Assembly: GCF_024460475.1 (NCBI RefSeq)
Contig: NZ_JANFYN010000003.1
Span: 1 to 64,000, forward strand
Length of the DNA stretch: 64,000 bases
Reading direction: 5' to 3'
Source of the DNA: Holdemanella sp. MSK.7.32
GTDB lineage: Bacteria; Bacillota_I; Bacilli_A; Erysipelotrichales; Erysipelotrichaceae
This document shows positions 55,344-64,000 of the stretch, piece by piece; the first letter of the stretch is position 1; each line of letters opens with the position of its first letter. A model generated the notes under the pieces. It did not search any database. It saw only the letters and a list, made by a program, of their open reading frames with translations, and had not been told where the DNA came from. The position numbers were made by a program, and so were the translations under genes.

Positions 55344-56072
55344 TTAAACCTTTTTAACCTTAACCAACAACATCATAGGTCTACGCATTTCATCACACAT
55401 TTCCGGCATACCCATCATATCTGCCGGAGGCATTGCTTCCTCAATAGCCTCAATTTGAAAACCACATTTTATAAGTGGATTCAATATCTGCGTTAATGTG
55501 TGGTGCTGTTTAATTACTCGTTGACCAAGAAAATTGGTTTCTCTTTCGCCTGTGTAATAGTAATTGTCGATTGGCCAATATTTAGGTTTCCCATTTTCAT
55601 CATAAATCCAATCCTCATTAACACCTGCGGTGAAAGTCGGATGTTCAATGTTGAACAGGAAATCCCCACCTACTTTTAATGTGCAATACACCTTTTGATA
55701 AACATTGGCTAAATTTTCAATATAGTGTAGTACCAAATTAGAAACAACTAGGTCATAAGTATTCTCAGGATAAATGTATTCTTCAACACTGCAAACTTCA
55801 TACTTGATTTTGTCATCAGAGTTATCAGCTACAGCTTTTGCAATCATTTTTTTACTACTATCAATACCAAGAATTTCAGCAGCTCCCATTTGTGCGGCAT
55901 ATTTGCAATGCCACCCGTAACCACATCCTAAATCCAAAACTTTTTTCCCCTGTAATTCGGGGAATAACGGTTGCAACTGATGCCACTCTCCAGCAGCTTT
56001 CAGACCATCTTTGCTTCTTCCCATTTCAGCATATGCGGCAAAAAATTCACTATTATCGTAAATATTTCTCAT
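55344..56072 (-). CDS. Class I SAM-dependent methyltransferase
   Basis: 242 residues. KVLDLGCGYGWHCKYAAQMG (SAM loop), ILGIDSSKKMI, YDLVVSNLVLHYIENL, and a long C-terminal part (EHPTFTAG, YYTGERETNFLGQRVIKQHHT) typical of a Firmicute family of small-molecule methyltransferases. No signal peptide. It lies 60 bases before the other methyltransferase on the same strand but is a different subfamily. Confidence 0.88.
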   Translation of the reverse strand: MRNIYDNSEFFAAYAEMGRSKDGLKAAGEWHQLQPLFPELQGKKVLDLGCGYGWHCKYAAQMGAAEILGIDSSKKMIAKAVADNSDDKIKYEVCSVEEYIYPENTYDLVVSNLVLHYIENLANVYQKVYCTLKVGGDFLFNIEHPTFTAGVNEDWIYDENGKPKYWPIDNYYYTGERETNFLGQRVIKQHHTLTQILNPLIKCGFQIEAIEEAMPPADMMGMPEMCDEMRRPMMLLVKVKKV

Positions 56073-56157
56073 TGATAATTACCTCCACAACTTCCGATTT
56101 ATCTTTTTCTTCTTAAATAATACAATTGTACGAAGTATACAAATCATATTTTTAGAC

Positions 56158-56922
56158 TTAAATCACTAAGATTCCTGCCATTTCCAAAATGATACAAAGA
56201 ATAAATAAAATGACAATCAATAATACGGGTGAAAAACCTTTTTTTAATATCTTTGTACAACCAAAGAATAGACATAAAGAAAGAACTCCAGGCAATACCA
56301 TATCTAAATCCGATTGAATGTTAACTACATTGATTTGTACAAATCTCTGAACTAAAATTCCAACCACAAACATTCCGAGCATACTTGCAGCTAATGTTAC
56401 GTTCTTTAAGAATGTATCCGATAAGTCCGTAATCAACTTAGTACCTTTCTTATAACCAAGCTCTTGTGTAATCCAAAGAAAGCCAAAGCGAAGTACGTTC
56501 CATGCCACAAAGAAGAAAATAGGTCCTAGAATATTTTGTGATAAAGCTAATGATGCGCCAACGGCTGCAAGAATTGGACGCATTGTAAACCAGAATACTG
56601 GATCTCCTACACCTGCCAACGATCCCATCAAGCCAATCTTTACATCTTGAATGGATGTATTTGAAATATCAGCACCTTTTGCCTTTTCTTCTTCCATAGC
56701 CAAGACAATACCAACAATGGGAGCAGAAACATATGGATGTGTATTATAGAACTTTAAATGGCGCTCTACAGCCAAATCATAATCTTCTTTGTTTGGATAT
56801 AATTCTTTCAATGCCGGAAGCAAGCCGTAGCACCAGCCACCATTTTGCATACACTCAAAGTTCCATGAACCTTGTAAATATTGATGGTTTAAACAAACCT
56901 TTAATCTTGTACTCTTTTTCAT
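56158..56922 (-). CDS. PTS mannose-family IID component
   Basis: 254 residues from ATG 56922 (TAGGTGG upstream). IID hallmark regions: WNFECMQNGGWCYGLLPAL, GIVLAMEEEKA, KIGLMGSLAGVGDPVFWFT, and C-terminal helices. With IIC it forms the membrane channel for a hexose or derivative. No IIA or IIB gene is adjacent, so phosphoryl transfer must rely on proteins encoded elsewhere. Confidence 0.93.
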   Translation of the reverse strand: MKKSTRLKVCLNHQYLQGSWNFECMQNGGWCYGLLPALKELYPNKEDYDLAVERHLKFYNTHPYVSAPIVGIVLAMEEEKAKGADISNTSIQDVKIGLMGSLAGVGDPVFWFTMRPILAAVGASLALSQNILGPIFFFVAWNVLRFGFLWITQELGYKKGTKLITDLSDTFLKNVTLAASMLGMFVVGILVQRFVQINVVNIQSDLDMVLPGVLSLCLFFGCTKILKKGFSPVLLIVILFILCIILEMAGILVI

Positions 56923-56931
56923 ATAAACCAC

Positions 56932-57708
56932 CTACTCATAATCATTTAAGATGTCCCCTAACGGATCATCACTTGTCTTATTCGATTTTTCTTTCGCATT
57001 CAACAACATATATAGCCAAACTAAACCACCACCAATAAAGCATAACGATAGTAAAGACAAGCTTGTCATGCATGCCAAACCAAATCCAATCATAAAGAAT
57101 GGATATGTAAATTTAGAGCCTAATACATTCGCTACAATCGCAAAGCCAACCACACAAACGACTCCAGAACCAATCAATAATCCTTTATAAATTGAAACAG
57201 GAATCATTTCCAAGATTGAACAAATCACGGATGAAGGGATCAATAATAATACAACCGTCGGAATTAAAACACGAATTCCTTGCATACAAATGCCAATCCA
57301 TTGATAATAAGAAACTTTCTTTGTTTCGTCCATTTTATGTACAAGTTGGATTGCTAAATTACGACATACCTTTGTCAAAGATAAACCAACTAAAGATAAT
57401 GGAATTGCCAATGCAATACTAAACGCAATCACATATCTAGCTTCAATTGCACTTTCAAGTCCATGAATCATCAATATAGATGAAATCACACTCGCTAAAC
57501 ATACATCGGGTGCAACGGCCGCACCAATATTGGCCCACCCTAAGGCAATCAATTGTAAAGATCCACCTAATAATAATCCTTCTGCTAAATGGTTTGTCAC
57601 TAAACCAATTAAAGTACAGGCAACAATGGGTTGATGAAATTCAAACTCATCCAAGATGCCTTCAATGCCTGCGACAAATGCCACAAGTAAAACTAAAATA
57701 GTCTGCAT
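56932..57708 (-). CDS. PTS mannose-family IIC component
   Basis: 258 residues, about eight helices. VAFVAGIEGILDEFEFHQPIV, LGGSLQLIALGWANIGAAVAPD and the charged C-terminal tail mark the family. It precedes IID by 9 bases and follows a small membrane protein by 9 bases. Sugar specificity cannot be told. Confidence 0.93.
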   Translation of the reverse strand: MQTILVLLVAFVAGIEGILDEFEFHQPIVACTLIGLVTNHLAEGLLLGGSLQLIALGWANIGAAVAPDVCLASVISSILMIHGLESAIEARYVIAFSIALAIPLSLVGLSLTKVCRNLAIQLVHKMDETKKVSYYQWIGICMQGIRVLIPTVVLLLIPSSVICSILEMIPVSIYKGLLIGSGVVCVVGFAIVANVLGSKFTYPFFMIGFGLACMTSLSLLSLCFIGGGLVWLYMLLNAKEKSNKTSDDPLGDILNDYE

Positions 57709-57717
57709 ACCTCTTCC

Positions 57718-57996
57718 TCATTTCTTTTTGATTTTTTTAAAATCCTTTGAATTTAAAAAATAATACAAGATAAATGCCCATACAAGAAGGAGTACCGCAC
57801 CTAATGATATAAATGCTTTGTAGTAAGGATAGGCAAAAATTGCTCCTACACTTAGAATCATGCCAACAAAAAGATAGGATACAAATTCCTGGATTACATC
57901 ATAGATTTCTTGAAAACTGTATTGATTATGTGTAGCTTCATTTTCTTGTAGTCCATCATATACGCCTTGTGCAATATCTTTTAAAAACTTTTTCAT
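57718..57996 (-). CDS. Small two-helix membrane protein upstream of PTS genes
   Basis: 92 residues from ATG 57996. An amphipathic start (KKFLKDIAQGVYDGLQENEA), two helices (about 40-60 and 65-85) and a Lys-rich end. No family recognised. Its spacing puts it in the same transcript as IIC-IID. Confidence 0.65.
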   Translation of the reverse strand: MKKFLKDIAQGVYDGLQENEATHNQYSFQEIYDVIQEFVSYLFVGMILSVGAIFAYPYYKAFISLGAVLLLVWAFILYYFLNSKDFKKIKKK

Positions 57997-58013
57997 ACCT
58001 ATAATATACCACA

Positions 58014-58041
58014 AGAAAAGGCTTTCCCCTTAGGAAAAGCC
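58014..58041 (-). terminator. Terminator of the 58-residue membrane protein gene
   Basis: Minus-strand GGCTTTTCC / GGGAAAGCC (one G-T pair), TAAG loop, then TTTTCTT. It also puts the PTS genes in a separate unit. Confidence 0.8.
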
Positions 58042-58045
58042 AAGA

Positions 58046-58222
58046 TTATTTATGATTCATCATTTTAAGTGCAATTCTAAGAATACAAATGCTCATTACC
58101 ACAATCACAATTGAATTCAATAACCAAGTGTTGATTGTATGCGGTAGTTTATAAATAAAAACGGTACATGTGCAAAGTAGTAAAATAAAGATTTCTACAA
58201 TGGAATTTTTAATCATAGTCAT
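58046..58222 (-). CDS. Short membrane protein, 58 residues
   Basis: ATG 58222 follows GGGAGGT at good distance. Translation MTMIKNSIVEIFILLLCTC... holds two hydrophobic segments separated by KLPHTINTW, ending in KMMNHK. Strong ribosome site and a terminator right after the stop argue that it is real. No family recognised. Confidence 0.6.
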   Translation of the reverse strand: MTMIKNSIVEIFILLLCTCTVFIYKLPHTINTWLLNSIVIVVMSICILRIALKMMNHK

Positions 58223-58429
58223 ATCTGTACCTCCCTTACACCTTTAGTATAAAACGCTTTAAATAAAGTACAATATGACTACATACGATTGAACAAACAT
58301 TTATCCAACACTTAATTCATCCTTAATCTATGTTAATTATAATTTACATAAGAACCAATTTCTCATTTGCAAGTTCTTTTAAAGAGGATTATCATTAAAT
58401 TAACTAACCAAAAAGAAACGGAGTTTATT

Positions 58430-59554
58430 ATGATCAACATACCCGAGATACTAGTGGCAAACGGGACTGGTGCATTTTTAGTAATCTTCTTATTGTTATA
58501 TCGAATTCGTATTGCGCAAACGAATCAGTTTGATGAAAAAGCCTATAACTTTATGCTTATAGTTACCTTTATTGCCACGATCAATGAAACACTTAGTTTT
58601 ATCATTGATGCACGCCCAGGTTTTATCCTTCATATTTTACAATATATCTCAAATACAATTTCTTCAGCTAGCTCAGGCATCATCGGATATTGTTGGTGTT
58701 TATTCGTAGAATATCATATTCATAGAAATTTTGAGCGCATCAAGAAGAAATCAAGAATCTTAGCCATTCCATTGATCATTGCCACAATCTTGATCATTAT
58801 CAATTTATTGGGAACGGGTATCATCTTTGATATTTCAAAGGAAAATGTATATACTCGTGGTCCCATGAATTTTATTTTATATATTTTTGTCTTTATTTAT
58901 TATATCGAAAGTATATATACTGTTCATAAAGCTAAATATGATTCCATTTTAGTAGAATTCTTTCCCATTTACTACGTTATCATCCCTTGTATGATCGGCA
59001 CCATGATTCAAGGTTTCTTCTTTGGAGTTTCTACGATTTGGCTATGTGTCGCAATCGCATTTATCATAGTTTACATTGAAATTCAAATATCTATATCCTT
59101 TATTGATGATTTATCCGGACTTTACAATCGAAAATACATGAACCATTATCTGAATAAGCTACAAAACGATAAACCAAAACATGTATACGGATTCTTGATG
59201 GATATCAATGATTTTAAAGCCATCAATGATACATATGGACATTTAAAAGGTGATTATGCCCTCATACAGTTTGGTAAAATTCTACAACATTCGATTGATA
59301 AAGATTCAGTTGCCATTCGTATGGGTGGAGATGAATTTGTGATCTTTGCGAAACTCAAATCAGACGAAGAAGCCTTGGCTTTAAAGAAACAAATTAAATA
59401 TAATGTTCGACAATTTAATTTAAAATCAAAAGAACCATTCCATTTATCTTTCTCGATTGGAATCGCAAAATACAACGGAAATATTGATACATTCTTATCT
59501 GCAATGGACGATTCCATGTATGAAGCTAAAAATATGCATCGTTTAATGCAGTAA
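58430..59554 (+). CDS. Membrane-bound GGDEF protein (diguanylate cyclase)
   Basis: 374 residues from ATG 58430 (GGAG upstream). Seven or so helices occupy about 10-235, then a GGDEF domain: FIDDLSGLYNRKY, MDINDFKAINDTYGHLKGD, active site MGGDEFVIF (near 310), FSIGIAKY. The RxxD inhibitory site seen in the other cyclase is absent (DKDS at that place), so product control is probably different. Third cyclic-di-GMP gene of the window. The membrane part probably senses an external or membrane signal. Confidence 0.93.
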   Translation: MINIPEILVANGTGAFLVIFLLLYRIRIAQTNQFDEKAYNFMLIVTFIATINETLSFIIDARPGFILHILQYISNTISSASSGIIGYCWCLFVEYHIHRNFERIKKKSRILAIPLIIATILIIINLLGTGIIFDISKENVYTRGPMNFILYIFVFIYYIESIYTVHKAKYDSILVEFFPIYYVIIPCMIGTMIQGFFFGVSTIWLCVAIAFIIVYIEIQISISFIDDLSGLYNRKYMNHYLNKLQNDKPKHVYGFLMDINDFKAINDTYGHLKGDYALIQFGKILQHSIDKDSVAIRMGGDEFVIFAKLKSDEEALALKKQIKYNVRQFNLKSKEPFHLSFSIGIAKYNGNIDTFLSAMDDSMYEAKNMHRLMQ

Positions 59555-59556
59555 TC

Positions 59557-59580
59557 AAGGCGAGTTCATCGCCTTTTTTA
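59557..59580 (+). terminator. Terminator of the GGDEF gene
   Basis: AAGGCGA / TCGCCTT stem, GTTCA loop, then TTTTTA. Confidence 0.85.
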
Positions 59581-59587
59581 TTTTGCA

Positions 59588-59620
59588 CAAAAAAAGATGA
59601 GCAATTTTATTCACTCATCT
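59588..59620 (-). terminator. Terminator after metG and the small membrane protein
   Basis: Minus-strand AGATGAG / CTCATCT stem, 12-base loop, followed by seven T. The stop codon of the small gene lies in the loop. Confidence 0.75.
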
Positions 59621-59793
59621 AGTTTATCGATTATTTTTTTAATGTAGTAGGTTCTTAATAAGCCAAAGATCAAGATACAGATTCCTACAATGGAAATGGC
59701 TTTTTCTTGATACAACAAGCCAAACACAAAGACGACAACGCCAAGTCCAGCCAGCTGTAATTGTTTAAAAACAACCTTTTGTTTATCATTCAT
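59611..59793 (-). CDS. Small two-helix membrane protein coupled to metG
   Basis: 60 residues. Basic start, two helices (AGLGVVVFVFGLLYQ and AISIVGICILIFGLL), charged tail. Its ATG overlaps the metG stop (TAATG), so it is probably translated by coupling and falls under T-box control. No family recognised. Confidence 0.6.
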   Translation of the reverse strand: MNDKQKVVFKQLQLAGLGVVVFVFGLLYQEKAISIVGICILIFGLLRTYYIKKIIDKLDE

Positions 59794-61718
59794 TAGCGAA
59801 CAGTTACGCCATTAGGCATTTCTTTTGCGACTGTGACAAATGACAAGTCTTTATCATCTGTAGCACACAAAATCATACCATAAGATTCTACACCACGTAA
59901 TTTTACTGGTTTTAAGTTTGTCACTACGACAACTTGTTTTCCAATCAATTCTTCTGGCTTGTAGTGTTTCGCAATACCACTCACGATTTGACGAACTTCA
60001 CCACCCAAATCAATTTGTTCAACCAATAAACGATCTGCCTTTGGATGTGGTTCACACTTCACAATCGTACCGACTTTGAATTGTAGTTTCGCAAAATCAT
60101 CAATCGTAACTTCTTCTACTTTTTCTTCTTCCTTTTTAGATTCTTCTTTTTTCTTATTGAATTCTTCCATAAATTTCTTCTCATCAATACGCGCAAACAA
60201 TGGTTCACACTTTTCAACTACATGAATATCTGTTTCTAAGTTTCCAAAAGATTCACAAGAATCTAAATCCGTTACTTTTGTATTTAAATATGCGAACATC
60301 TTTTCTGCCGTTTCAGGTAAGAATGAATGTAATAATACTGCTGAAATACGAATCGATTCTAATAAGTTATATAAAACTGTAGCTAAACGATCTTGTTTTG
60401 ATTCATCTTTTGCGAGTACCCAAGGCATTGTTTCATCAATGTACTTGTTTGTACGACGAAGCAATGTGAATACTTCATCTAATGCATCACCAACACGAAG
60501 TTCTTCCATCTTAGCTTCTACTTTCTTCTTAGTTTCTAAAGCACAAGCTTTTAATTCTTCATCGACTGCTTCACATACATTTGGATTTGTGACTAAACCA
60601 CCAAAATATTTATTTGACATCGCAATTGTACGAGATACTAAGTTTCCTAAAATGTTTGCCAAGTCTGAATTGATTCTTTCAATCATTAATTCCCAAGTAA
60701 TCGTTCCATCTTGCGCAAATGGCATTTCGTGTAAACAGTAATAACGAACAGCATCTACACCAAAGTGAGCCACTAAATCTTCGGCATAAATAACATTACC
60801 TTTTGATTTAGACATTTTGTCACTTCCCGTAAGCAACCATGGATGACCGAATACTTTCTTAGGCAAAGGTAAATCCAAAGCCATTAAAATAATTGGCCAA
60901 TAAATTGTGTGGAAACGCAAAATATCTTTACCAATAATGTGTGTTGCTGGCCAGTATTTGTTGAAGTTTTCATCACTAACACCATTGGCATGATAGCCAA
61001 GTGTAGTGATATAGTTGCTTAATGCATCAATCCAAACGTATACTACGTGTTTTGGATCAAAGTCAACAGGAACTCCCCATGTAAATGATGTACGAGATAC
61101 ACAAAGATCTTGTAATCCTGGACGCAAGAAGTTATTCAGCATTTCATTCTTACGAGATTCTGGTTGAATGAAATCAGGATGATCTTCAATGTATTTAATT
61201 AAGCGATCCGCATACTTTTGCATATTAAAGAAGTAAGCTTCTTCTTTTGCCTTCTTAACTGGACGACCACAATCTGGGCAACATCCATCTACCAATTGAG
61301 ATTCTGTCCAGAATGATTCACAAGGCGTACAATACCATCCTTCATATGTTCCTTTATAGATATCTCCTTGATCGTATAAACGTTTAAAAATACTTTGTAC
61401 TTCTTTTACGTGATAATCATCTGTAGTACGCACAAAATAATCATAGCTTGTATTCATTAAATCCCAGTTTGATTTAATTTGAGCAGCCACACCATCCACG
61501 AATTCTTGTGGACTTACACCTGCAGCTTTTGCCTTTTCTTCAATTTTTACACCATGCTCATCTGTACCTGTCTGGAAGAATACATCATATCCTTGTGCTC
61601 TTTTAAAACGAGCAATCGCATCCGACAAGATAATTTCATATGTATTCCCAATGTGAGGTCTACCTGATGTATACGCAATGGCCGTTGTTAAATAAAATGG
61701 TTCTTTCTTTTGTGTCAT
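59793..61718 (-). CDS. metG: Methionyl-tRNA synthetase
   Basis: 641 residues. HIGH-type motif in YTSGRPHIGNTYE, zinc knuckles CTPCESFW and CCPDCGRP, KMSKSKGN, an anticodon domain, a Lys/Glu linker and a C-terminal tRNA-binding OB domain (FKVGTIVKCEPHPKADRL) for dimerisation. AGGAGG precedes ATG. Charging of tRNA-Met; expression controlled by the upstream T-box. Confidence 0.98.
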   Translation of the reverse strand: MTQKKEPFYLTTAIAYTSGRPHIGNTYEIILSDAIARFKRAQGYDVFFQTGTDEHGVKIEEKAKAAGVSPQEFVDGVAAQIKSNWDLMNTSYDYFVRTTDDYHVKEVQSIFKRLYDQGDIYKGTYEGWYCTPCESFWTESQLVDGCCPDCGRPVKKAKEEAYFFNMQKYADRLIKYIEDHPDFIQPESRKNEMLNNFLRPGLQDLCVSRTSFTWGVPVDFDPKHVVYVWIDALSNYITTLGYHANGVSDENFNKYWPATHIIGKDILRFHTIYWPIILMALDLPLPKKVFGHPWLLTGSDKMSKSKGNVIYAEDLVAHFGVDAVRYYCLHEMPFAQDGTITWELMIERINSDLANILGNLVSRTIAMSNKYFGGLVTNPNVCEAVDEELKACALETKKKVEAKMEELRVGDALDEVFTLLRRTNKYIDETMPWVLAKDESKQDRLATVLYNLLESIRISAVLLHSFLPETAEKMFAYLNTKVTDLDSCESFGNLETDIHVVEKCEPLFARIDEKKFMEEFNKKKEESKKEEEKVEEVTIDDFAKLQFKVGTIVKCEPHPKADRLLVEQIDLGGEVRQIVSGIAKHYKPEELIGKQVVVVTNLKPVKLRGVESYGMILCATDDKDLSFVTVAKEMPNGVTVR

Positions 61719-61742
61719 CTTTATTTCCTCCTATCATACAAA

Positions 61743-61952
61743 TAAAAAAAGCCTTCATCCAAGGACGAAAGCTTCGTGGTACCACCTTAGTTTGTGTTTT
61801 CACACCTCAAGCTGTTAACGCCAGCATACGTCTTTACCTACCTATCGATAAAGAAGCTCCAAGACCATCTTCTCTATATATTGTACGCAGATTCACACCA
61901 AACCATCTGCTCTCTTTAGTACGCCATATAAATACTCTTCTTTTCTAAGCTT
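61743..61952 (-). ncRNA. T-box leader of metG
   Basis: Minus-strand features in order: AGTA element of stem I, AGAGAGC region, a candidate Met specifier ATG at 61866-61868, the T-box core AAGGTGGTACCACG (61775-61788) and an 11-bp terminator stem AAGCTTTCGTC / GATGAAGGCTT followed by seven T (61743-61774). The specifier position was placed by eye. Confidence 0.93.
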
Positions 61953-61964
61953 ATTGACTTGTTT

Positions 61965-61994
61965 ATTATACGCTATAAAACGTATTTTGAGCAA
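61965..61994 (-). promoter_or_regulatory. metG T-box promoter
   Basis: Minus-strand TTGCTC, 18-base spacer, TATAAT, just upstream of the leader. Confidence 0.6.
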
Positions 61995-61996
61995 AT

Positions 61997-63508
61997 TTAT
62001 TTCGCAGCTTTTGTCAAAATTTTTACCAACGGTAAAGCTTTTTCAGGACAATTTGAAACACCCATATGATATTTTGGCTTAGTAGGACCATGATAATCAC
62101 TACCACAAGATACGAATAATTTGCGTTTCTGAACAATTTTCAATGCAGCCGCAACCGTTTGTTCATGAATATCATTAGAGAAGCATTCCACTCCATCCAT
62201 ACCTAAATCCACAATTTCTTCTAAAACATCATCTGAAATATAATCTAAATGCCAGCTTGATAAAATCGCAATACCTCCAGCACTATGAATCGCATCAATG
62301 ACTGCTTTCGCATCCGGATAGTTAGCCTTTACATAACAAGGTCCATTCTTACCAAATACATCGGTTTCAAAACGAGACATCGCAACACTCTCACTTTCAC
62401 AACTATCAATATATTTCTTCACAAAAGGCAACAAACGCGTTCTTTCGTTATGGAACACCATCTTTGTGATTTCTGTTGGTGTAATCGTTTGGAAACGAGA
62501 ATTTGAAATTAATGAATCTACATCAATACGAATGCCTGAGTAATTTTCGAATTTTTCAACACGCTCCATGGATAAATCTTTTTCACGCTTCAAAGAATTT
62601 TGTTCTAACACTTCAAACACTTCATTCGTCCAGTCAATATAATAACCTAGAATACGTACTCGCATTCTTTTATATTGTGCATCCACTTCCACGCCTGGAA
62701 TATATTGAATGTTGTACAAACTTGAAAAACGAACCGCTGCCGCATTCGCTCTTGCACAGTTGTGGTCTGTGATTGAGATAACTTCCAAGTGATTTTCTTT
62801 GGCTTGTTTGAATAATTCTTCTACATCATAATAACCATCATCACTGTAGTTTGAACGAATATGTAAATCGATTGGAGTCACAACCAACTCTTCTTTTACT
62901 AAAGCTGGTTCCACCTTTGTTTCAAAACGAATTTCCTGATCTGGTTCATTTACAGGAACCAAGCCAAAAATCAAATCAAATAGAGTTTGTTGGTTTGGAG
63001 TGATTAAGACAACAATACCATTAATGACCCACCATAAAATGACTCCTGGCACTTGAAAGAAGAACCCTAAAATCATCAAAGGAAGACCAAATCCCAATGC
63101 TTGTCGTAAGATCAAATGGATTGGCATCGCCTCTTTTTTGTTTCTACGAACCAATTTCAAATCCATAATAGCATATCCAAATGACTGCCCATTTGTTCGT
63201 GCTGTAAAAAACGCAAGTAATAATACACTAGATACAAATAACAAAGCAAACATTAAGTAGAATAATAAATCAAAGAAGTGTGGTGGAATCAATCCACACA
63301 TAATTAATAAAAACTCAAGAACCCATATATAAACAGGCAATAAACAAATGTTGACATCCATCAAAAACGCAAAGAAATGATTTTGGTAATCTCTTAGATT
63401 CCGTTTTAATGGAGTGGCATATTTATATCCACCTGCACGATACAATTTCGATTTTTTTTGAAAGTATGCTAGAGTTAGATCTTTAAAATTGTATTTCTGT
63501 TGTTTCAT
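61997..63508 (-). CDS. RDD membrane domain fused to a PHP phosphoesterase domain
   Basis: 503 residues from ATG 63508. The N-terminal RDD-type membrane part spans about 35-200 (NGQSFGYAIMDLKLV, LFDLIFGLVPV). The C-terminal PHP domain spans about 225-500 with TDHN, PGVEVDA, SWHLD and CGSDYHG. The first PHP motif reads DLHIRSNYSDDG, that is, one metal-binding His of DLHxHS is replaced by Arg. PHP domains hydrolyse nucleotide phosphates or phosphoesters; here it would face the cytoplasm. I know of no standard name for this fusion. Activity uncertain. Confidence 0.8.
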   Translation of the reverse strand: MKQQKYNFKDLTLAYFQKKSKLYRAGGYKYATPLKRNLRDYQNHFFAFLMDVNICLLPVYIWVLEFLLIMCGLIPPHFFDLLFYLMFALLFVSSVLLLAFFTARTNGQSFGYAIMDLKLVRRNKKEAMPIHLILRQALGFGLPLMILGFFFQVPGVILWWVINGIVVLITPNQQTLFDLIFGLVPVNEPDQEIRFETKVEPALVKEELVVTPIDLHIRSNYSDDGYYDVEELFKQAKENHLEVISITDHNCARANAAAVRFSSLYNIQYIPGVEVDAQYKRMRVRILGYYIDWTNEVFEVLEQNSLKREKDLSMERVEKFENYSGIRIDVDSLISNSRFQTITPTEITKMVFHNERTRLLPFVKKYIDSCESESVAMSRFETDVFGKNGPCYVKANYPDAKAVIDAIHSAGGIAILSSWHLDYISDDVLEEIVDLGMDGVECFSNDIHEQTVAAALKIVQKRKLFVSCGSDYHGPTKPKYHMGVSNCPEKALPLVKILTKAAK

Positions 63509-63551
63509 AAAATCATAAGCCTTTCTTTCGTTATTATAACAATTTTTAAGC

Positions 63552-63575
63552 ATGAAAAAAAGGGCCATAGCCCTT
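63552..63575 (-). terminator. Terminator of the right-edge surface protein gene
   Basis: Minus-strand AAGGGC / GCCCTT stem, 4-base loop, then seven T. The stop codon is in the arm. Confidence 0.82.
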
Positions 63576-64000
63576 AATCTTGTTTTCTTAAACGTTTTAG
63601 TGCAAATGCTAATGCACCTAAAGACATCATACATAACCATGAATAAATCGTTACATTTGTATTTGTTGATGTATTTACAGGCGTATATTTTCCTGCATTC
63701 ATACTAAATTTTTGTGCTTCCTGCAATAAACGCTGATACTTTTTACCAACTTTATTCACCAATTCTGCATTCACTGCATTTTTATCAGTTGCAGATAATT
63801 TTACCCAGCTAGGCATCGCAGAAAGAATCTTTTGATAATTCAAGTTGTTGGCACTTGTAAAGATATTTCCACTTGCACTCGTTAAGTATGTCTTAATGAA
63901 ATTATTAGCTGCCGTACTTGTAACCTCTTGTTTGACTGCAGTTTCCACTTTTGCAGCTTCCACATTCTTTGTTTCTACAGTTGGAGCCACAACTTGCGGT
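63574..64000 (-). CDS. C-terminal part of a surface protein (5' end outside window)
   Basis: The frame is open to the right edge (about 141 residues seen). Acidic Val/Lys/Glu-rich stretch, then a helical domain (FIKTYLTSASGNIFTSANN, LSAMPSWVKLSATDKNAVN), then a Thr/Asn spacer (NTSTNTN), a hydrophobic helix (YSWLCMMSLGALAFALKR) and basic tail. There is no LPXTG. It parallels the C-terminus of the leucine-rich-repeat protein at the left edge, so both may use the same kind of anchor. Confidence 0.75.
   Translation of the reverse strand, partial: PQVVAPTVETKNVEAAKVETAVKQEVTSTAANNFIKTYLTSASGNIFTSANNLNYQKILSAMPSWVKLSATDKNAVNAELVNKVGKKYQRLLQEAQKFSMNAGKYTPVNTSTNTNVTIYSWLCMMSLGALAFALKRLRKQD

Overview
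The window is low-GC, Gram-positive-type DNA, about one third G+C. The set rny, RNase J, ComK-like protein, PlsY, YneF, Prp-processed L27, T-box-controlled metG, RelA and UppP points to a Firmicute. Gene content and order best fit the Erysipelotrichaceae (Solobacterium/Bulleidia-like). The family placement is inference; the phylum is well supported. Almost all genes lie on the minus strand. No tRNA, rRNA, CRISPR array or intact insertion sequence was found.

1-14,700 (minus): an accessory envelope region. A run of 13 tightly packed genes starts at 14,695 with two DUF4428-like zinc-finger proteins. It continues with a PdaC/RsiV-like lipoprotein, then seven consecutive reading frames of one lipoprotein family (eight domain copies, one frame having lost its signal peptide). 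It ends with a YdjG-YdjH-YdjI-like trio (zinc ribbon, TPM, SPFH). Below this, after a terminator, lie an orphan copy of a membrane-anchor coding segment and a large leucine-rich-repeat surface protein that runs off the left edge.

14,800-27,100: sensing and regulation. An orphan sugar-binding lipoprotein is paired with a membrane-anchored LuxR-type regulator. Then come a Crp/Fnr regulator with a PrfA-box-like palindrome, thiC under a TPP riboswitch, an alpha/beta hydrolase with an NhaC antiporter, and two cyclic-di-GMP proteins (GAF-GGDEF and REC-GGDEF-EAL). Between the last two lies a gene graveyard: remnants of a macro-domain gene, a von Willebrand A gene and a GAF...REC gene.

27,100-54,700: mostly conserved housekeeping genes. 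These include parE-parC-eamA-yneF, plsY, a ComK-like gene, miaB-rnjB-ftsK-ridA, a short ferredoxin, rny, uppP, yceD-rpmF, tmcAL-ydcF, recJ-apt-relA, exoA-ruvA-ruvB, obg and rplU-prp-rpmA with an L21-type leader. Much of this order matches Bacillus (rnjB near spoIIIE, recJ-apt-relA, rplU-prp-rpmA). An inverted-repeat-flanked, possibly IS-derived segment lies upstream of plsY.

54,700-64,000: a mixed region. It has two methyltransferases, an orphan mannose-family PTS IIC-IID pair with small membrane proteins, a membrane GGDEF protein, T-box-metG, an RDD-PHP fusion protein, and the C-terminal part of another surface protein entering from the right edge.
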